Of a DNA stretch of 64,000 bases, positions 31,850-41,332 are shown piece after piece. The notes beneath the pieces were generated by a model. The model saw only the letters and a list, made by a program, of their open reading frames with translations. It searched no databases and had not been told where the DNA came from. The DNA is taken from contig NZ_WMIB01000001.1 in NCBI RefSeq assembly GCF_009711125.1, forward strand, positions 248,001-312,000. The letters are read 5' to 3'. The position numbers were made by a program, and so were the translations under genes. Position 1 is the first letter of the stretch. Every line of letters starts with the position of its first letter. The stretch comes from Metabacillus mangrovi (GTDB lineage: Bacteria; Bacillota; Bacilli; Bacillales; Bacillaceae).

Positions 31850-32431
31850 TTATGAATCCTGCAGCCTCTGAACATCTTTCAAAATCTCATTATAGGGAGT
31901 ATTCTCGATGCCGCTGTAGGACTTTACTGCCTTCCCTTCTTTATCCACTACATAAAATGAAGTGCCGTGAATAACCTGGTCCTCTGATTCCGGTTTTTTC
32001 ACTAACGTCTTGAAGCTGTTTAATGAAAAAGTTTCGATTTCTTTTTGGCTGTAGCCGGTCAGAAAATGCCAATTATCAAAAGAGCTGCCAAACTGGCCCG
32101 CAAACTGCTTGAGCTTTTCCGGATTATCGATTTCCGGGTCCACGCTGAACGAAACAATCTCAAGCTTGATCCCCTGGTCATCTGCCATTGTCTGAAGTTT
32201 TTTCATATGAGCTGTCATTGGCGGACAGACTGTCGTGCAGCTCGTGAAGATGAAGTTGGCGACCCACACCTTACCCTTCAAATCCTCAAGACCGAACGGC
32301 TTTCCCTCCTGGTCAGTAAACTTGAACTCCTGTACGGTTGCGATTGGCTTATAGCCAGCAGCTTGAGAACCACAGCCTGCCATCACGAACAGAACAGCAG
32401 TAAGCAGCATCAGGCTTTTCCATATCCTCAT
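31850..32431 (-). CDS. ypmQ: YpmQ, SCO1/SenC family copper-binding lipoprotein
   Basis: A 193-residue lipoprotein (lipobox VMAGC, Cys20) with a thioredoxin-like fold. Copper ligands Cys65 and Cys69 (CTTVC) and His155 (VIHGTSF) are all present. SCO proteins deliver copper to the Cu-A site of cytochrome oxidase or act as membrane thiol reductases. It follows degV by 20 bases and may be co-transcribed with it. Confidence 0.92.
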   Translation of the reverse strand: MRIWKSLMLLTAVLFVMAGCGSQAAGYKPIATVQEFKFTDQEGKPFGLEDLKGKVWVANFIFTSCTTVCPPMTAHMKKLQTMADDQGIKLEIVSFSVDPEIDNPEKLKQFAGQFGSSFDNWHFLTGYSQKEIETFSLNSFKTLVKKPESEDQVIHGTSFYVVDKEGKAVKSYSGIENTPYNEILKDVQRLQDS

Positions 32432-32451
32432 CGTCTCTGCTCCCCGTTTAT

Positions 32452-33294
32452 CTATTCAGCGTAATACATAAAACCGATGGCACCAGGTCCTGTATGTGTC
32501 GAAACAACTGGAGTCGTGTACGAAATATCAACCGGCAGATCAGGGCTTATGTGAAGGATTGCCTCTTTTAAACTGTTGGCAAGCTCCAGTGCATCTGCGT
32601 GTGCGATACCGATTGCCTTAGCTGTTTTTCCTTTCACGTCGTCCCCGAATTGCTTTGCCAGGTACTTAACAATTTGCGAATGGCTTCTTACTTTGGCTAC
32701 TGGAGTATAAACCCCATCCTGAAGGCTGGCAATCGGTTTAATATTTAACAGTGAACCGATCATTGCCTTGCCTCTTCCAATCCTTCCGCCCTTTACCAGG
32801 TTCTCAAGCGTATCAACTGTTACAAATAGCTTCGTCGCGTTTTTTATCGCTTGGATCCGCTCAAGGATTTCTTCTTTTCCAGAGCCTTCCTTCGCCATTC
32901 TGGCTGCTTCCACCACCTGAAAACCGAGGGCCTTTGAAATGAACTGGGAATCCACAACCGTAATGTTCCCGCCCGTCATTTCAGCCGCACTGCAGGCTGT
33001 CTGATAGGTTCCGCTCATTCCCGATGTCATATGAATGGAGATGATTTCATCCGCTTCGTTCAATAGGGATGAATACAGTTCAGTAAAATTCCCTACTGCA
33101 GGCTGTGAACTTTTAGGCAGCTCATTGGCTGCAGCCATTTTCTCCAAAAACTCTTCCGGGGTGATATCAACCCGGTCAATATATGTCTCACTGTCTATTT
33201 GAATAGCCAGCGGTATCACTTTAATATCGTATTCTTCAATCACTTTTCGGTCCAGATCTGTCGTTGAATCAGTCACAATTACAATTTTCTTCAC
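32452..33294 (-). CDS. degV: DegV family fatty-acid-binding protein
   Basis: A 280-residue protein with the DegV pattern: IVTDSTTDL at the N-terminus, SSQPAVGNF, IHMTSGMSGTYQTA (fatty acid carboxylate-binding Ser/Thr) and GGRIGRGKAMIG. These proteins bind fatty acids and present them to FakA-type kinases for incorporation into phospholipids. No kinase gene lies nearby. It sits between ypmP and ypmQ. Confidence 0.92.
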   Translation of the reverse strand: MKKIVIVTDSTTDLDRKVIEEYDIKVIPLAIQIDSETYIDRVDITPEEFLEKMAAANELPKSSQPAVGNFTELYSSLLNEADEIISIHMTSGMSGTYQTACSAAEMTGGNITVVDSQFISKALGFQVVEAARMAKEGSGKEEILERIQAIKNATKLFVTVDTLENLVKGGRIGRGKAMIGSLLNIKPIASLQDGVYTPVAKVRSHSQIVKYLAKQFGDDVKGKTAKAIGIAHADALELANSLKEAILHISPDLPVDISYTTPVVSTHTGPGAIGFMYYAE

Positions 33295-33529
33295 AATGTC
33301 ACTTCCCTATCTATCTCATTAAGAAGTATTATACAGAATGTGCACATGGTTTCAATAAAAACCGAAAAATATCCACCACATTCCTCTGAATCTTTTCACA
33401 GAAAAGTGAAAAGCCTCCATTCCCGGAGAGCCTTGAGCAGCAGCTTGATGCTTGATTCCTTACATTTTGTCCGGGTTTGATACAGCTTGCTAAATGTGCC
33501 GTCTGAAGGATCCTGTCCTCCCCGGACGG

Positions 33530-33556
33530 CAAAAAAGAGACCAAAATGGTCTCTTA
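33530..33556 (-). terminator. Terminator of ypmP
   Basis: AGAGACCA/TGGTCTCT stem with a T run on the minus strand. The stem overlaps the last codons of the ypmP frame. Confidence 0.85.
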
Positions 33557-33826
33557 TGCATTATTCTGCAGTACTTCAGATTGAAAGATTGCTTCATAAT
33601 CCGGCCATTTTAAAGTTTTTCTGAGATATTCCCTGAAAGAGTATACACTTTTCGGTTCAGGCTCTGCGTTTAGCCGGGTCAGGTATGCCTGAAGCCGCGC
33701 CTGAATCAAAAATGTATAGCTGTTGTCTTTCACCATGACTGGAATCTCGATAACCTTAACCTTCTGTCCATCCATCCGTTTGAACTCCAGGCTTTTGAAT
33801 AGCAAAATATCAATCCTCTTTTTCAA
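33554..33826 (-). CDS. ypmP: YpmP, DUF2535 family
   Basis: A 90-residue protein, position and look matching B. subtilis YpmP (DUF2535, function unknown). It is soluble, with no motifs of known meaning. The start is uncertain. The TTG at 33826 has GAGGAAACGG upstream, but another TTG eight codons in has AAAGAGG and would begin MLFKSLEFKR. It lies 83 bases after ilvA on the same strand and ends in a terminator. Confidence 0.75.
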   Translation of the reverse strand: MKKRIDILLFKSLEFKRMDGQKVKVIEIPVMVKDNSYTFLIQARLQAYLTRLNAEPEPKSVYSFREYLRKTLKWPDYEAIFQSEVLQNNA

Positions 33827-33909
33827 CCGTTTCCTCTATTATACTGCAAAATGCTATCGAAGTCTGTCAAAACACGCCTAAAGCAATAAAAATTTTCAGA
33901 CGTTTTTCA

Positions 33910-35184
33910 CTAGATAAGCAAGTGAAAAAGCTGTTCATCTTTGTTGACTTCTGTGTACTGGAAGCCTTTGGCATCCATTCTGGAAATGAGCGGCGGATAA
34001 TCTCCTTTATCCTTTAATTCAATTCCTACGAGGGCCGGCCCGTTTTCTTTATTATTTTTCTTTGTATACTCAAACCGGGTGATGTCATCGCTGGCGCCCA
34101 GCACATCATGCAGGAATTCCCTTAAAGCTCCTGCTCTCTGGGGAAAGTCGACGAGGAAGTAATGCTGCAGCCCTTCGTAGATCATCGACCTTTCCTTGAT
34201 CTCCTGCATTCTTCCGATATCGTTGTTCCCCCCGCTTATGATGCATACGACATTTTTGCCTTTGATCTCATCCCTGCAGAAGTCGAGTGCAGCAATCGGC
34301 AGTGCGCCGGCGGGCTCGGCAACAATGGCGTTTTCATTGTACAGTTCAAGAATCGATGTACATACTTTTCCGTCCGGTACCAATACCGTATCATGGCAGC
34401 AATTTTCAGCTATTCCGAATGTCTTTTCTCCGACTCTTTTTACAGCAGCCCCATCTACAAACTTGCTTATCGATGATAGAGTCACAATTTCCCCTGCCGC
34501 CCGCGCTTCAGTAAAAGAGGCTGCCCCCTCCGGTTCTGCTGCCATTATTCTTGTATCAGGCGAGACGGCGCTGAAATAGGTGCCGACACCTGAGATCAGC
34601 CCCCCTCCGCCGAGACTTGCGAATACATAGTCTATTTTCACATCTGCATCGTTTAATATTTCGACAGCTACCGTACCCTGACCCGCTATCACCTCTTCAT
34701 CATCAAAGGGATGGATGAATGATTTTCCTTCCTCTTCACAGCATTTGACTGCTTCATGATACGAATCATCATACGTGTCTCCATAGAGCACGATCTCGGC
34801 AAACCCCTTTGAAAACTTTTCCACCTGGCTGACCTTCTGCCGCGGAGTGGTAGTGGGCATAAAGATTTTCCCTTTCACACCCAGAGCACTGCAGGAATAG
34901 GCGACGCCCTGTGCATGGTTTCCGGCACTTGCGCAGACAATGCCAATATCAAGTTCCTCCCTGGAGAGGGATTTCATTTTATTATAAGCTCCCCGGATTT
35001 TAAAAGACCGGACCAGCTGCAGATCTTCTCTCTTCAGGTAAACGTTGCACTGATACTGCTCTGAAAGCTGGCGGTTCAGCTGAAGCGGTGTATGGATGAC
35101 CACTTCCTTCAGCAGATGGTGGGCTTTCAGAATCGATTCCACATTGACTGATGACGCAGGATTGGAAGCAGCGGATGAATTCAT
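33910..35184 (-). CDS. ilvA: Threonine dehydratase, biosynthetic
   Basis: A 424-residue PLP enzyme that deaminates threonine to 2-oxobutanoate, the first step of isoleucine synthesis. The PLP lysine is Lys62 in SFKIRGAYNK; SAGNHAQG and SLGGGGLISG hold the phosphate and ring. The C-terminal ~90 residues form a single ACT-like regulatory domain (FPQRAGALREFL), the short Bacillus type. AAAGGA precedes the ATG. The 130 bases upstream leave little room for a T-box and none is visible. Confidence 0.93.
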   Translation of the reverse strand: MNSSAASNPASSVNVESILKAHHLLKEVVIHTPLQLNRQLSEQYQCNVYLKREDLQLVRSFKIRGAYNKMKSLSREELDIGIVCASAGNHAQGVAYSCSALGVKGKIFMPTTTPRQKVSQVEKFSKGFAEIVLYGDTYDDSYHEAVKCCEEEGKSFIHPFDDEEVIAGQGTVAVEILNDADVKIDYVFASLGGGGLISGVGTYFSAVSPDTRIMAAEPEGAASFTEARAAGEIVTLSSISKFVDGAAVKRVGEKTFGIAENCCHDTVLVPDGKVCTSILELYNENAIVAEPAGALPIAALDFCRDEIKGKNVVCIISGGNNDIGRMQEIKERSMIYEGLQHYFLVDFPQRAGALREFLHDVLGASDDITRFEYTKKNNKENGPALVGIELKDKGDYPPLISRMDAKGFQYTEVNKDEQLFHLLI

Positions 35185-35317
35185 GGCAAAATTCCTTTCT
35201 TATACCTCTATTTAATTTGCCATTATATCACGAATATTCAAAATTTAAAGTCACATTCCGGAATTCGGGATTGTAAAACTGAAAAAGGGGAAAAATGGAG
35301 GTAAGAGGAGGGTTATT

Positions 35318-35536
35318 ATGGAATATTTGCTCAAAAACAAAAGCAGTGCGATTCCATGCCTGATTGAATCTGATCCTGACAGCAGCCGCTATATGGTCCG
35401 TAATGCTGATACGAGCGGAAAAGGCTTTAATTCAAAAGAAGAAATGGTCGATTGGATCCGCCAAAACTGGGATCCTGAGGAATTTGAAGATCCTGAAAGC
35501 TTTAAGCAGGCCTTGCAGGATCTGAATGCTGAATAA
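35318..35536 (+). CDS. Small conserved-looking acidic protein
   Basis: A 72-residue soluble protein rich in Asp/Glu, with a C-terminal helical part (WIRQNWDPEEFEDPESFKQA). It has a strong GAGGAGGG site before the ATG and is divergent from ilvA. I do not recognise a family or function. Confidence 0.65.
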   Translation: MEYLLKNKSSAIPCLIESDPDSSRYMVRNADTSGKGFNSKEEMVDWIRQNWDPEEFEDPESFKQALQDLNAE

Positions 35537-35651
35537 AACGGTATGCCGGGGAAATATGCGGGCAGGTCAGATTTCCGTAACCAGAGTGCCAGGATACTCC
35601 TGATCTGCCCCTCTCCCCAAGCTTGCGAACCCAATAATCCGCTGGCGGATG

Positions 35652-36827
35652 CTACTCTTCAAAAGTGCCCTTTACGAGCATCTCGCCGTTTTTCATCATC
35701 GTTTTCCCCTTCGCAATCACAGTTGTAAGCTGCAGGGAACCGGCATCCGCCAGCACGATGTCTGCATCCAGCCCTTCTGCAATCCTTCCTTTTTGATGAA
35801 GCTTGAGAACATTTGCAGGGTTGGAAGTAATCACCTTCAGCGCTGTTTCAAGCGGAATGCCTTCCTCCAGTACCGCATCCCTCACTTCCTTGTAAAGAGA
35901 CGAAATATCGCCGATCTTCAGCCCGGTCAGCTCACCAAGATCATTAAAATCAGGGAGACTTGCCTGGGCATCCGAGGTAAACGTTATATTTTCCTCAGGC
36001 ACTCCTTTTTCGAGCATGATTTTTAAACCCTTGCTGCATTTTACCTCTCCCTCCTCGAGAAAGCGGGGAATGGTGCTCGTTGTAAAATCCACATACCCTC
36101 CGTTAGCAGCGAAAGCAATCCCTGCCTCAAAAAGCTCAGGATTCCTGTTAATGTGTGTCGGATGAAAGGTTTTAACCGGGATATCTGTTTCCCGGCACAC
36201 TTCTTCAATCAGCCCGAGTTTTCCTTTGCCGTCGCCCAAATGAACATTCACAATTCCCGCTTTTCCGGAAAGCATGCCGCCGAGCCTTGCAGCGGATGCT
36301 ACTTTAGCAAGCTCCTGCCAGGTAGGCTGCGATGACCGGTGATCACTGATGGCAATTTCCCCGCAGCCAATGATCCGGTCAATCAGAATCAGGTCATCTT
36401 CTATTTTTCCTGTAAGTGTACGGACTGGAATTTGATAGCTTCCTGTATGAGCGTAGCAAGTGATCCCCTCTTCCTCAAGTCCCCTTGCTTTGGCGATGAG
36501 GGCAGTCATCGTTCTTGTCGTGCCATCTGTTCCGATGACACCGACAATGGTCGTGACCCCCGCTTTAATGCTTGAGCTCAACGCAAGCTCAGGAGTCCTT
36601 GTCCTGTAGCTGCCTTCCCCGCCGCCCCCCATAATATGGACATGCGAATCAATGAATCCGGGAATGACAAGCTGGCCGGATGCATCAATTTTTTCGGTTA
36701 CGTATTCTTCAGGAAATTGTATGCCCGGATCCTTTATGTAAGCAATTTTACCACCAGCTATAATCAAATCTTTTTTTCCTAAATAATCAGGTGCATAGAC
36801 TTCTCCGTTAACAATTAACGTAATCAT
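35652..36827 (-). CDS. iadA: Beta-aspartyl (isoaspartyl) dipeptidase
   Basis: A 391-residue amidohydrolase-fold metallopeptidase: FIDSHVHIMGGGGEGSY (metal His pair), HTGSY, EIAISDHRSSQP and TFTSDAQASLP with a metal Asp. This matches isoaspartyl dipeptidase IadA, which cleaves beta-linked Asp dipeptides arising from protein damage. GGAGGAG precedes the ATG. Single gene, divergent from yplP; it does not belong to the usual B. subtilis order here and may be a later insertion. Confidence 0.9.
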   Translation of the reverse strand: MITLIVNGEVYAPDYLGKKDLIIAGGKIAYIKDPGIQFPEEYVTEKIDASGQLVIPGFIDSHVHIMGGGGEGSYRTRTPELALSSSIKAGVTTIVGVIGTDGTTRTMTALIAKARGLEEEGITCYAHTGSYQIPVRTLTGKIEDDLILIDRIIGCGEIAISDHRSSQPTWQELAKVASAARLGGMLSGKAGIVNVHLGDGKGKLGLIEEVCRETDIPVKTFHPTHINRNPELFEAGIAFAANGGYVDFTTSTIPRFLEEGEVKCSKGLKIMLEKGVPEENITFTSDAQASLPDFNDLGELTGLKIGDISSLYKEVRDAVLEEGIPLETALKVITSNPANVLKLHQKGRIAEGLDADIVLADAGSLQLTTVIAKGKTMMKNGEMLVKGTFEE

Positions 36828-36854
36828 TGGACTCCTCCTGCAATATAAATTTCA

Positions 36855-36892
36855 TCAATTGGGTTTAATTAGTTTCAATTGGGTGTTATAAT
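36855..36892 (+). promoter_or_regulatory. yplP promoter with 20-bp-spaced direct repeats
   Basis: TATAAT at 36887-36892 is a perfect sigma-A -10 box. TCAATTGGGT occurs at 36855-36864 and again at 36875-36884, exactly 20 bases apart and straddling the expected -35 position, where only a weak TTAATT is found. The repeats look like an activator or repressor site. Confidence 0.5.
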
Positions 36893-36907
36893 TTAATTAA
36901 GTAAAGA

Positions 36908-38272
36908 ATGGGGCGATGGATTATGGATTCTGGGAAAGTCATGTTGATTACTGAATCAAAAGAAATGAAGAACGTTTTAAACGATATGATCGCTGATCTT
37001 CCGTTAAAAGCGGATGTAGACAGCTACTCCATTGAGGAGGGGCTTCCGCAGGTACTGGATGGTCAGACAGTTATTCTGTCCCCCGTCATCGAAAAGCAGC
37101 AGGTAGAGCCACATCTCTCCCAGACAAATAAGACCATTACAGCCCGGCTGCAATTACAGCCTGCTGTTTTTGAAGAAATAACAGCAGCTTTTCAAAATCA
37201 TTCTTCTCCTTCTATTCTATCAGACAAGACTGCACCTTTACATATAGCAGATTCGAGCGGATTGAAACCAAATTCCTTTCCTGAACTGCTTGGTCTGCAT
37301 CCGCTCCTGACTGAAGCCAGAATATTGGCTGCCAAGCTGTCTGCTGTCACCCTGCCTGTCTTTATAGAAGGAGAAACAGGCACGGGCAAACGCTCATTTG
37401 CAAGAGCGATCCATTCACATTCTAAATGGGGCGCCGGTCCCTTCATTGCTGTAAACTGCCGGACCCTGTCATCCGAGCAGATACACAGCCTGTTCCAGAG
37501 AAACAGCCAGCAAAGCATTTTTTCCGAGGCAGGCGGAACATTGTACTTAGAGGAAACAGGAGAACTATCCTCTGAATTGCAAGCAAGAGTGCTTGCCTCT
37601 ATACAAAGTATGGAATCGGAGCCTGGATCCTTTCCTGAAATCCGCCTCATATCTTCATCAAGCAGCATCATGAAGGAAAAAGTAAAAAGTGGAGACTTCC
37701 GGGCAGACCTGTATTACCGGCTGAGCGCTGCCCCGCTGAGAATCCCTTCCTTGAGAGAAAGAAAATCTGATATTCCGCTTTTGCTGGAGGCGTTTCTTCA
37801 AGAAAGCGGCTATCTCATCGAAGCAGAGGCCAAAGTCATGGACATACTGATGAAAGAAGACTGGGAAGGAAATCTTAGGGAGTTAAAAAATATGGCAGCC
37901 TATCTGGCAGCCGTTTCCGGCGGAAAAACAATCCAGATTCAGGATCTTCCAGGGAGAACGGGAGCCAAGAAGACGAAGAAAAAAGAGTCGTCCCCGCCTC
38001 CGCTGACAATGATGGATAAAAAAGAATTTGCCTTTATTCTTGACGCGATTCATCAGTCCAACGATCATGGCGAACCGGCCAGCAGGCGGAGCATCTCAGA
38101 ACTGAGCAAGACCGGTCCCGTGCCTTTAACACCACAGCAGGTGCGGCACAGACTCGATTACTTGGAGAAACATCAATATGTAACAAAAGGCCGCGGCCGG
38201 GCAGGCACTAAAATCACCCTGGAAGGCATGGATTTTCTGCAGTCCCTGAAATCCCACCTGACCAGCAGCTAA
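36908..38272 (+). CDS. yplP: YplP, sigma-54-activator-like AAA+ protein lacking GAFTGA
   Basis: A 454-residue protein (start 36908; an ATG five codons on is also possible, as the ribosome binding site is weak). Residues about 125-330 form an AAA+ domain: Walker A GETGTGKR (155-162), Walker B-like TLYLEE (211-216) and FRADLYYRL arginine-finger region, then WEGNLRELKN. The stretch between Walker A and B is shortened by about 20 residues and the GAFTGA loop that contacts sigma-54 is absent. The C-terminal ~90 residues look like a winged helix, not a Fis-type HTH. It may regulate without sigma-54. Confidence 0.82.
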   Translation: MGRWIMDSGKVMLITESKEMKNVLNDMIADLPLKADVDSYSIEEGLPQVLDGQTVILSPVIEKQQVEPHLSQTNKTITARLQLQPAVFEEITAAFQNHSSPSILSDKTAPLHIADSSGLKPNSFPELLGLHPLLTEARILAAKLSAVTLPVFIEGETGTGKRSFARAIHSHSKWGAGPFIAVNCRTLSSEQIHSLFQRNSQQSIFSEAGGTLYLEETGELSSELQARVLASIQSMESEPGSFPEIRLISSSSSIMKEKVKSGDFRADLYYRLSAAPLRIPSLRERKSDIPLLLEAFLQESGYLIEAEAKVMDILMKEDWEGNLRELKNMAAYLAAVSGGKTIQIQDLPGRTGAKKTKKKESSPPPLTMMDKKEFAFILDAIHQSNDHGEPASRRSISELSKTGPVPLTPQQVRHRLDYLEKHQYVTKGRGRAGTKITLEGMDFLQSLKSHLTSS

Positions 38273-38286
38273 AAGGAGACTTACCT

Positions 38287-38928
38287 ATGGAATTCACTTT
38301 GAAAGAAGAGATTGTAAACGCGATTACCCATGGAATAGGCGTGCTGCTCAGCATTCCTGCTCTCATTTACCTGATTCTTTTTGCCGTTTGGTACGGCGAT
38401 GCCATCAGCATCGTCAGCTTCTCCATATTTGGAGCATCCATGATCCTGCTTTACCTGTTCTCGACACTCCTTCATGGGATACAGCATAAAAAAGCGAAGC
38501 GCATCTTTGCCATCCTGGATCATTCAGCCATCTACATCCTGATTGCCGGAACCTACACACCGTTGCTTCTCGGCCCTTTAAGAGGGACTTTCGGCTGGAC
38601 GATGCTGATCATCATCTGGAGCCTTGCCATAGCAGGCGTCATCTTTAAGATTTTCTTCGTCGACCGCTTTGTCGTCTTGTCTACATTGTTCTACATCTTA
38701 ATGGGCTGGCTCGTTATCATTGCCGCTAAACCGCTTTATGAGTTCCTCTCGTTTGAAGGGTTTATGCTGCTGCTGGTCGGCGGAATTTTATATACAGCCG
38801 GATCTGTCTTTTATGTATGGAGGAAAATCCCGTATCACCATGCGATCTGGCACGTGTTTGTCCTCGGCGGGAGTGCATGCATGTTCTTCTGCATCCTGTT
38901 TTACGCAGTTGAAGTCCCGTTTATTTAG
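38287..38928 (+). CDS. yplQ: YplQ, hemolysin III/PAQR family membrane protein
   Basis: A 213-residue protein with seven hydrophobic helices. Conserved PAQR features are present: EEIVNAITHGIG at the start, a STLLHGI segment in helix 2, and HHAIWHVFV in the last helix. The acidic and His residues are those that bind zinc in adiponectin-receptor-like hydrolases. AAGGAG precedes the ATG, and the gene follows yplP by 14 bases, so both are probably one transcript ending in the hairpin at 38966. Confidence 0.92.
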   Translation: MEFTLKEEIVNAITHGIGVLLSIPALIYLILFAVWYGDAISIVSFSIFGASMILLYLFSTLLHGIQHKKAKRIFAILDHSAIYILIAGTYTPLLLGPLRGTFGWTMLIIIWSLAIAGVIFKIFFVDRFVVLSTLFYILMGWLVIIAAKPLYEFLSFEGFMLLLVGGILYTAGSVFYVWRKIPYHHAIWHVFVLGGSACMFFCILFYAVEVPFI

Positions 38929-38965
38929 GCACGTTGTGCAAGGCAGTCATTTTAACCTGCTTCAC

Positions 38966-38995
38966 AAAAACCCCCGGAATATTCCGGGGGTTTTA
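38966..38995. terminator. Terminator between yplQ and dfrA
   Basis: AACCCCCGGAAT and ATTCCGGGGGTT form a perfect stem; T and A runs on both sides suit the converging genes. Confidence 0.88.
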
Positions 38996-39005
38996 AAGTG
39001 GTCTT

Positions 39006-39500
39006 TTATATAGAAGTTTTCCGCTGCCATACTGCAAATTCATAATTGTACGGGTTTTTTTCATCTTTTATACCGGGTTCTCGGGAGACAGTCTCCCATT
39101 CGTTCTCATTGATTTCAGGAAAAAATGTATCCCCGCCAAAGGTATGGTGAATCAGTGTCACATACATTTTTGTGCAATGCGGCAGCATCTCTTCAAAGAT
39201 TTTTGCACCGCCGATGATAAAAAGCTCCTCCCCTTCCTCCTCTAAAAGCGAAATTTCCTTAACAGTATGAAGAATCTCGCAGCCCTCCGCCTTGAAATCA
39301 TGGTTACTTGTGACGACCACGTTCCGCCTTCCCGGCAGCGGCTTACTGCCCATTGACTCAAATGTTTTGCGGCCCATGACAACTGTTCCTCCAAGCGTCG
39401 TCCTCTTAAAATGAGCGAGGTCCGCCGGCAGTTTCCAGGGCAGATCATTGTTTTTTCCAATGGCTCTTTTATCATCCATGGCGAACACAAACGAAATCAT
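39006..39500 (-). CDS. dfrA: Dihydrofolate reductase
   Basis: A 164-residue [23 protein letters not shown] at the N-terminus, catalytic Asp27 (LPADLAHF), [15 protein letters not shown] and [13 protein letters not shown]. It regenerates tetrahydrofolate after thymidylate synthesis. Its start overlaps the thymidylate synthase stop by four bases (ATGA), coupling the two enzymes that work in one cycle. It has full length and all expected motifs. Confidence 0.97.
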   Translation of the reverse strand: MISFVFAMDDKRAIGKNNDLPWKLPADLAHFKRTTLGGTVVMGRKTFESMGSKPLPGRRNVVVTSNHDFKAEGCEILHTVKEISLLEEEGEELFIIGGAKIFEEMLPHCTKMYVTLIHHTFGGDTFFPEINENEWETVSREPGIKDEKNPYNYEFAVWQRKTSI

Positions 39501-40291
39501 ACGCTGACCGCTCCTTTAATATGGGGATGAGCCTCATAATCTTCAAGCATAAAATCCTCATAAACAAAATCAAAAACAGAAGATACGTCAGGCTTGATTT
39601 TCATCTTCGGAAGCGGGTTTGGCTCTCTAGTAAGCTGAAGCTTGACCTGTTCGACATGATTCTGATAGATATGTACATCCCCAAAGCTGTGGACAAAATC
39701 CCCGTATTTAAGCCCTGCAGCCTGAGCCATCATCATGGTCAGGAGCGCATACGATGCAATGTTGAAGGGCACTCCAAGGAAGACATCTGCCGAACGCTGA
39801 TACAGCTGGCAGGAAAGCTTTCCTTCTGAAACATAAAACTGAAACAGACAGTGGCATGGAGGAAGTGCCATGTTTGGGATATCCGATGGATTCCACGCGC
39901 TGACAATCAGTCTCCTGGAATCAGGGTTCTCCCCGATCTGTTTTACTACATCCGCAATCTGATCGATTGTCTCTCCGCCTGCACCAGCCCAGGACCGCCA
40001 TTGCGCTCCATAAACCGGCCCGAGATCACCGTTCTCATCAGCCCACTCATTCCAGATGCGCACTCCGTTTTCCTGCAGATATGCGATGTTTGTATCCCCT
40101 TTAAGGAACCAGAGCAATTCGTGGATAATGGATTTCACATGCAGTTTTTTCGTCGTGACAAGCGGAAAACCTTCATTAAGATCGAAGCGCATCTGATAGC
40201 CGAATGTGCTGATCGTCCCTGTTCCTGTCCGGTCTTCTTTTGCCGTCCCGTTTTCAAGCACATGCCTGCAGAGGTCTAAATATTGTTTCAT
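39497..40291 (-). CDS. thyB: Thymidylate synthase
   Basis: A 264-residue ThyA-type thymidylate synthase converting dUMP to dTMP with methylene-tetrahydrofolate. The catalytic Cys146 lies in [29 protein letters not shown] binds dUMP. Length equals the E. coli-type enzymes and B. subtilis ThyB. It forms an operon with dfrA, as in B. subtilis. Confidence 0.96.
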   Translation of the reverse strand: MKQYLDLCRHVLENGTAKEDRTGTGTISTFGYQMRFDLNEGFPLVTTKKLHVKSIIHELLWFLKGDTNIAYLQENGVRIWNEWADENGDLGPVYGAQWRSWAGAGGETIDQIADVVKQIGENPDSRRLIVSAWNPSDIPNMALPPCHCLFQFYVSEGKLSCQLYQRSADVFLGVPFNIASYALLTMMMAQAAGLKYGDFVHSFGDVHIYQNHVEQVKLQLTREPNPLPKMKIKPDVSSVFDFVYEDFMLEDYEAHPHIKGAVSV

Positions 40292-40405
40292 AAATTCACG
40301 TCCTTTTCTAACATTCGATTCTTCATTTTAACATATTATCGTATAGGGAGGATCAAATTCGTGAAGGATGAATAGTATTCATCAAACTGCTGAGGAAGTG
40401 ACTTC

Positions 40406-40534
40406 ATGCGAAAGAGACCTGCACCGGAGGAAATGGAGAAAGTCGTCGAATACATGGGGAATCACCGCTTTTGGTTAGCAGACGGCCTTTTTAGCGCCGG
40501 CCTGATCGGTTTGCTGATTTTTTTATTTCGTTAA
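40406..40534 (+). CDS. Small single-helix membrane protein
   Basis: A 42-residue protein, MRKRPAPEEMEKVVEYMGNH at its head and a membrane helix FSAGLIGLLIFLF at the end. TGAGGAAG lies upstream of the ATG and a terminator begins at the stop. It is divergent from thyB. Too short to place in a family, but the signals around it argue it is real. Confidence 0.65.
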   Translation: MRKRPAPEEMEKVVEYMGNHRFWLADGLFSAGLIGLLIFLFR

Positions 40535-40536
40535 AA

Positions 40537-40564
40537 AAAGAACCGGGAAAAATCCCGGTTCTTA
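40537..40564. terminator. Bidirectional terminator between small protein and terC gene
   Basis: AAGAACCGGGA and TCCCGGTTCTT pair around AAAA, with A and T runs outside. Confidence 0.88.
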
Positions 40565-41332
40565 GTTTGTTTTCTCCTGGCGTTTGATCTTGATTTTATG
40601 AAGTGCAAACGTTCCTGCAAACATTAAAACAATTACCGCAAAGAAAGCTTCGTGCGGAACATGAATCCATTCGCTTGTACCCATTTTTAAAGCGATTAAA
40701 AGAATGAGGATGTAAGCAGTTGATTCAAGCTCAGGCACTTTCTCGATCAATTTAACAAAGATCCCTGCAATACCACGCATCATCAGAATTCCGAGCATTC
40801 CTCCAAGCAGGAGGACCCAGACCTGTTCACTGATTCCGAAGGCAGCAAGGACACTGTCAACTGAAAATGCGATATCCATCAGCTCAACGGCAGCTACAGT
40901 TCCCCAGAACTGTCCGAACAGACGGGTGAAAATGCTTCCTTTTGTCAGCTTGGCTGCATCTTCCGCTTCATCTCCGCCTGACTCATTTCGCTTATCGATG
41001 AAGTATTTGATGGCAAGCCAGGCAAGGTATGCCGCTCCAAGCAGCTTCACCCAAGTGATTTTGATCAGGAATACACCCACTCCGATTGCAATAAACCGGA
41101 AGATATATGCTCCAAGCAAGCCGTAGAAAAGCGCTTTTTTACGCTGTTCTTCCGGAAGCGGACGGACCATTACAGCAAGTACAAGTGCATTGTCCGCCGA
41201 TAAAAGTCCTTCAAGGATCACCAAAGTCAAAATCAGTCCCCATGAAGTGGGGTCTGTAAGGACTTCTCCCCATTGCTGCCAGTCAAAAAACTGGGCATAA
41301 GTATTTACAAAAGAATTAAAAAGTTCATTCAT
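40562..41332 (-). CDS. TerC family membrane protein
   Basis: A 256-residue protein with seven or eight hydrophobic helices. It shows LEGLLSADNALVLAVMV near the N-terminus and VELMDIAFSVDSVLAAFG in the middle. These are the two TerC motifs whose acidic residues lie in the membrane and are thought to handle metal ions. Bacillus relatives (YceF, YkoY) export manganese to secreted enzymes. No yybP-ykoY riboswitch is visible in the short upstream region. It is not in this place in B. subtilis. Confidence 0.9.
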   Translation of the reverse strand: MNELFNSFVNTYAQFFDWQQWGEVLTDPTSWGLILTLVILEGLLSADNALVLAVMVRPLPEEQRKKALFYGLLGAYIFRFIAIGVGVFLIKITWVKLLGAAYLAWLAIKYFIDKRNESGGDEAEDAAKLTKGSIFTRLFGQFWGTVAAVELMDIAFSVDSVLAAFGISEQVWVLLLGGMLGILMMRGIAGIFVKLIEKVPELESTAYILILLIALKMGTSEWIHVPHEAFFAVIVLMFAGTFALHKIKIKRQEKTN

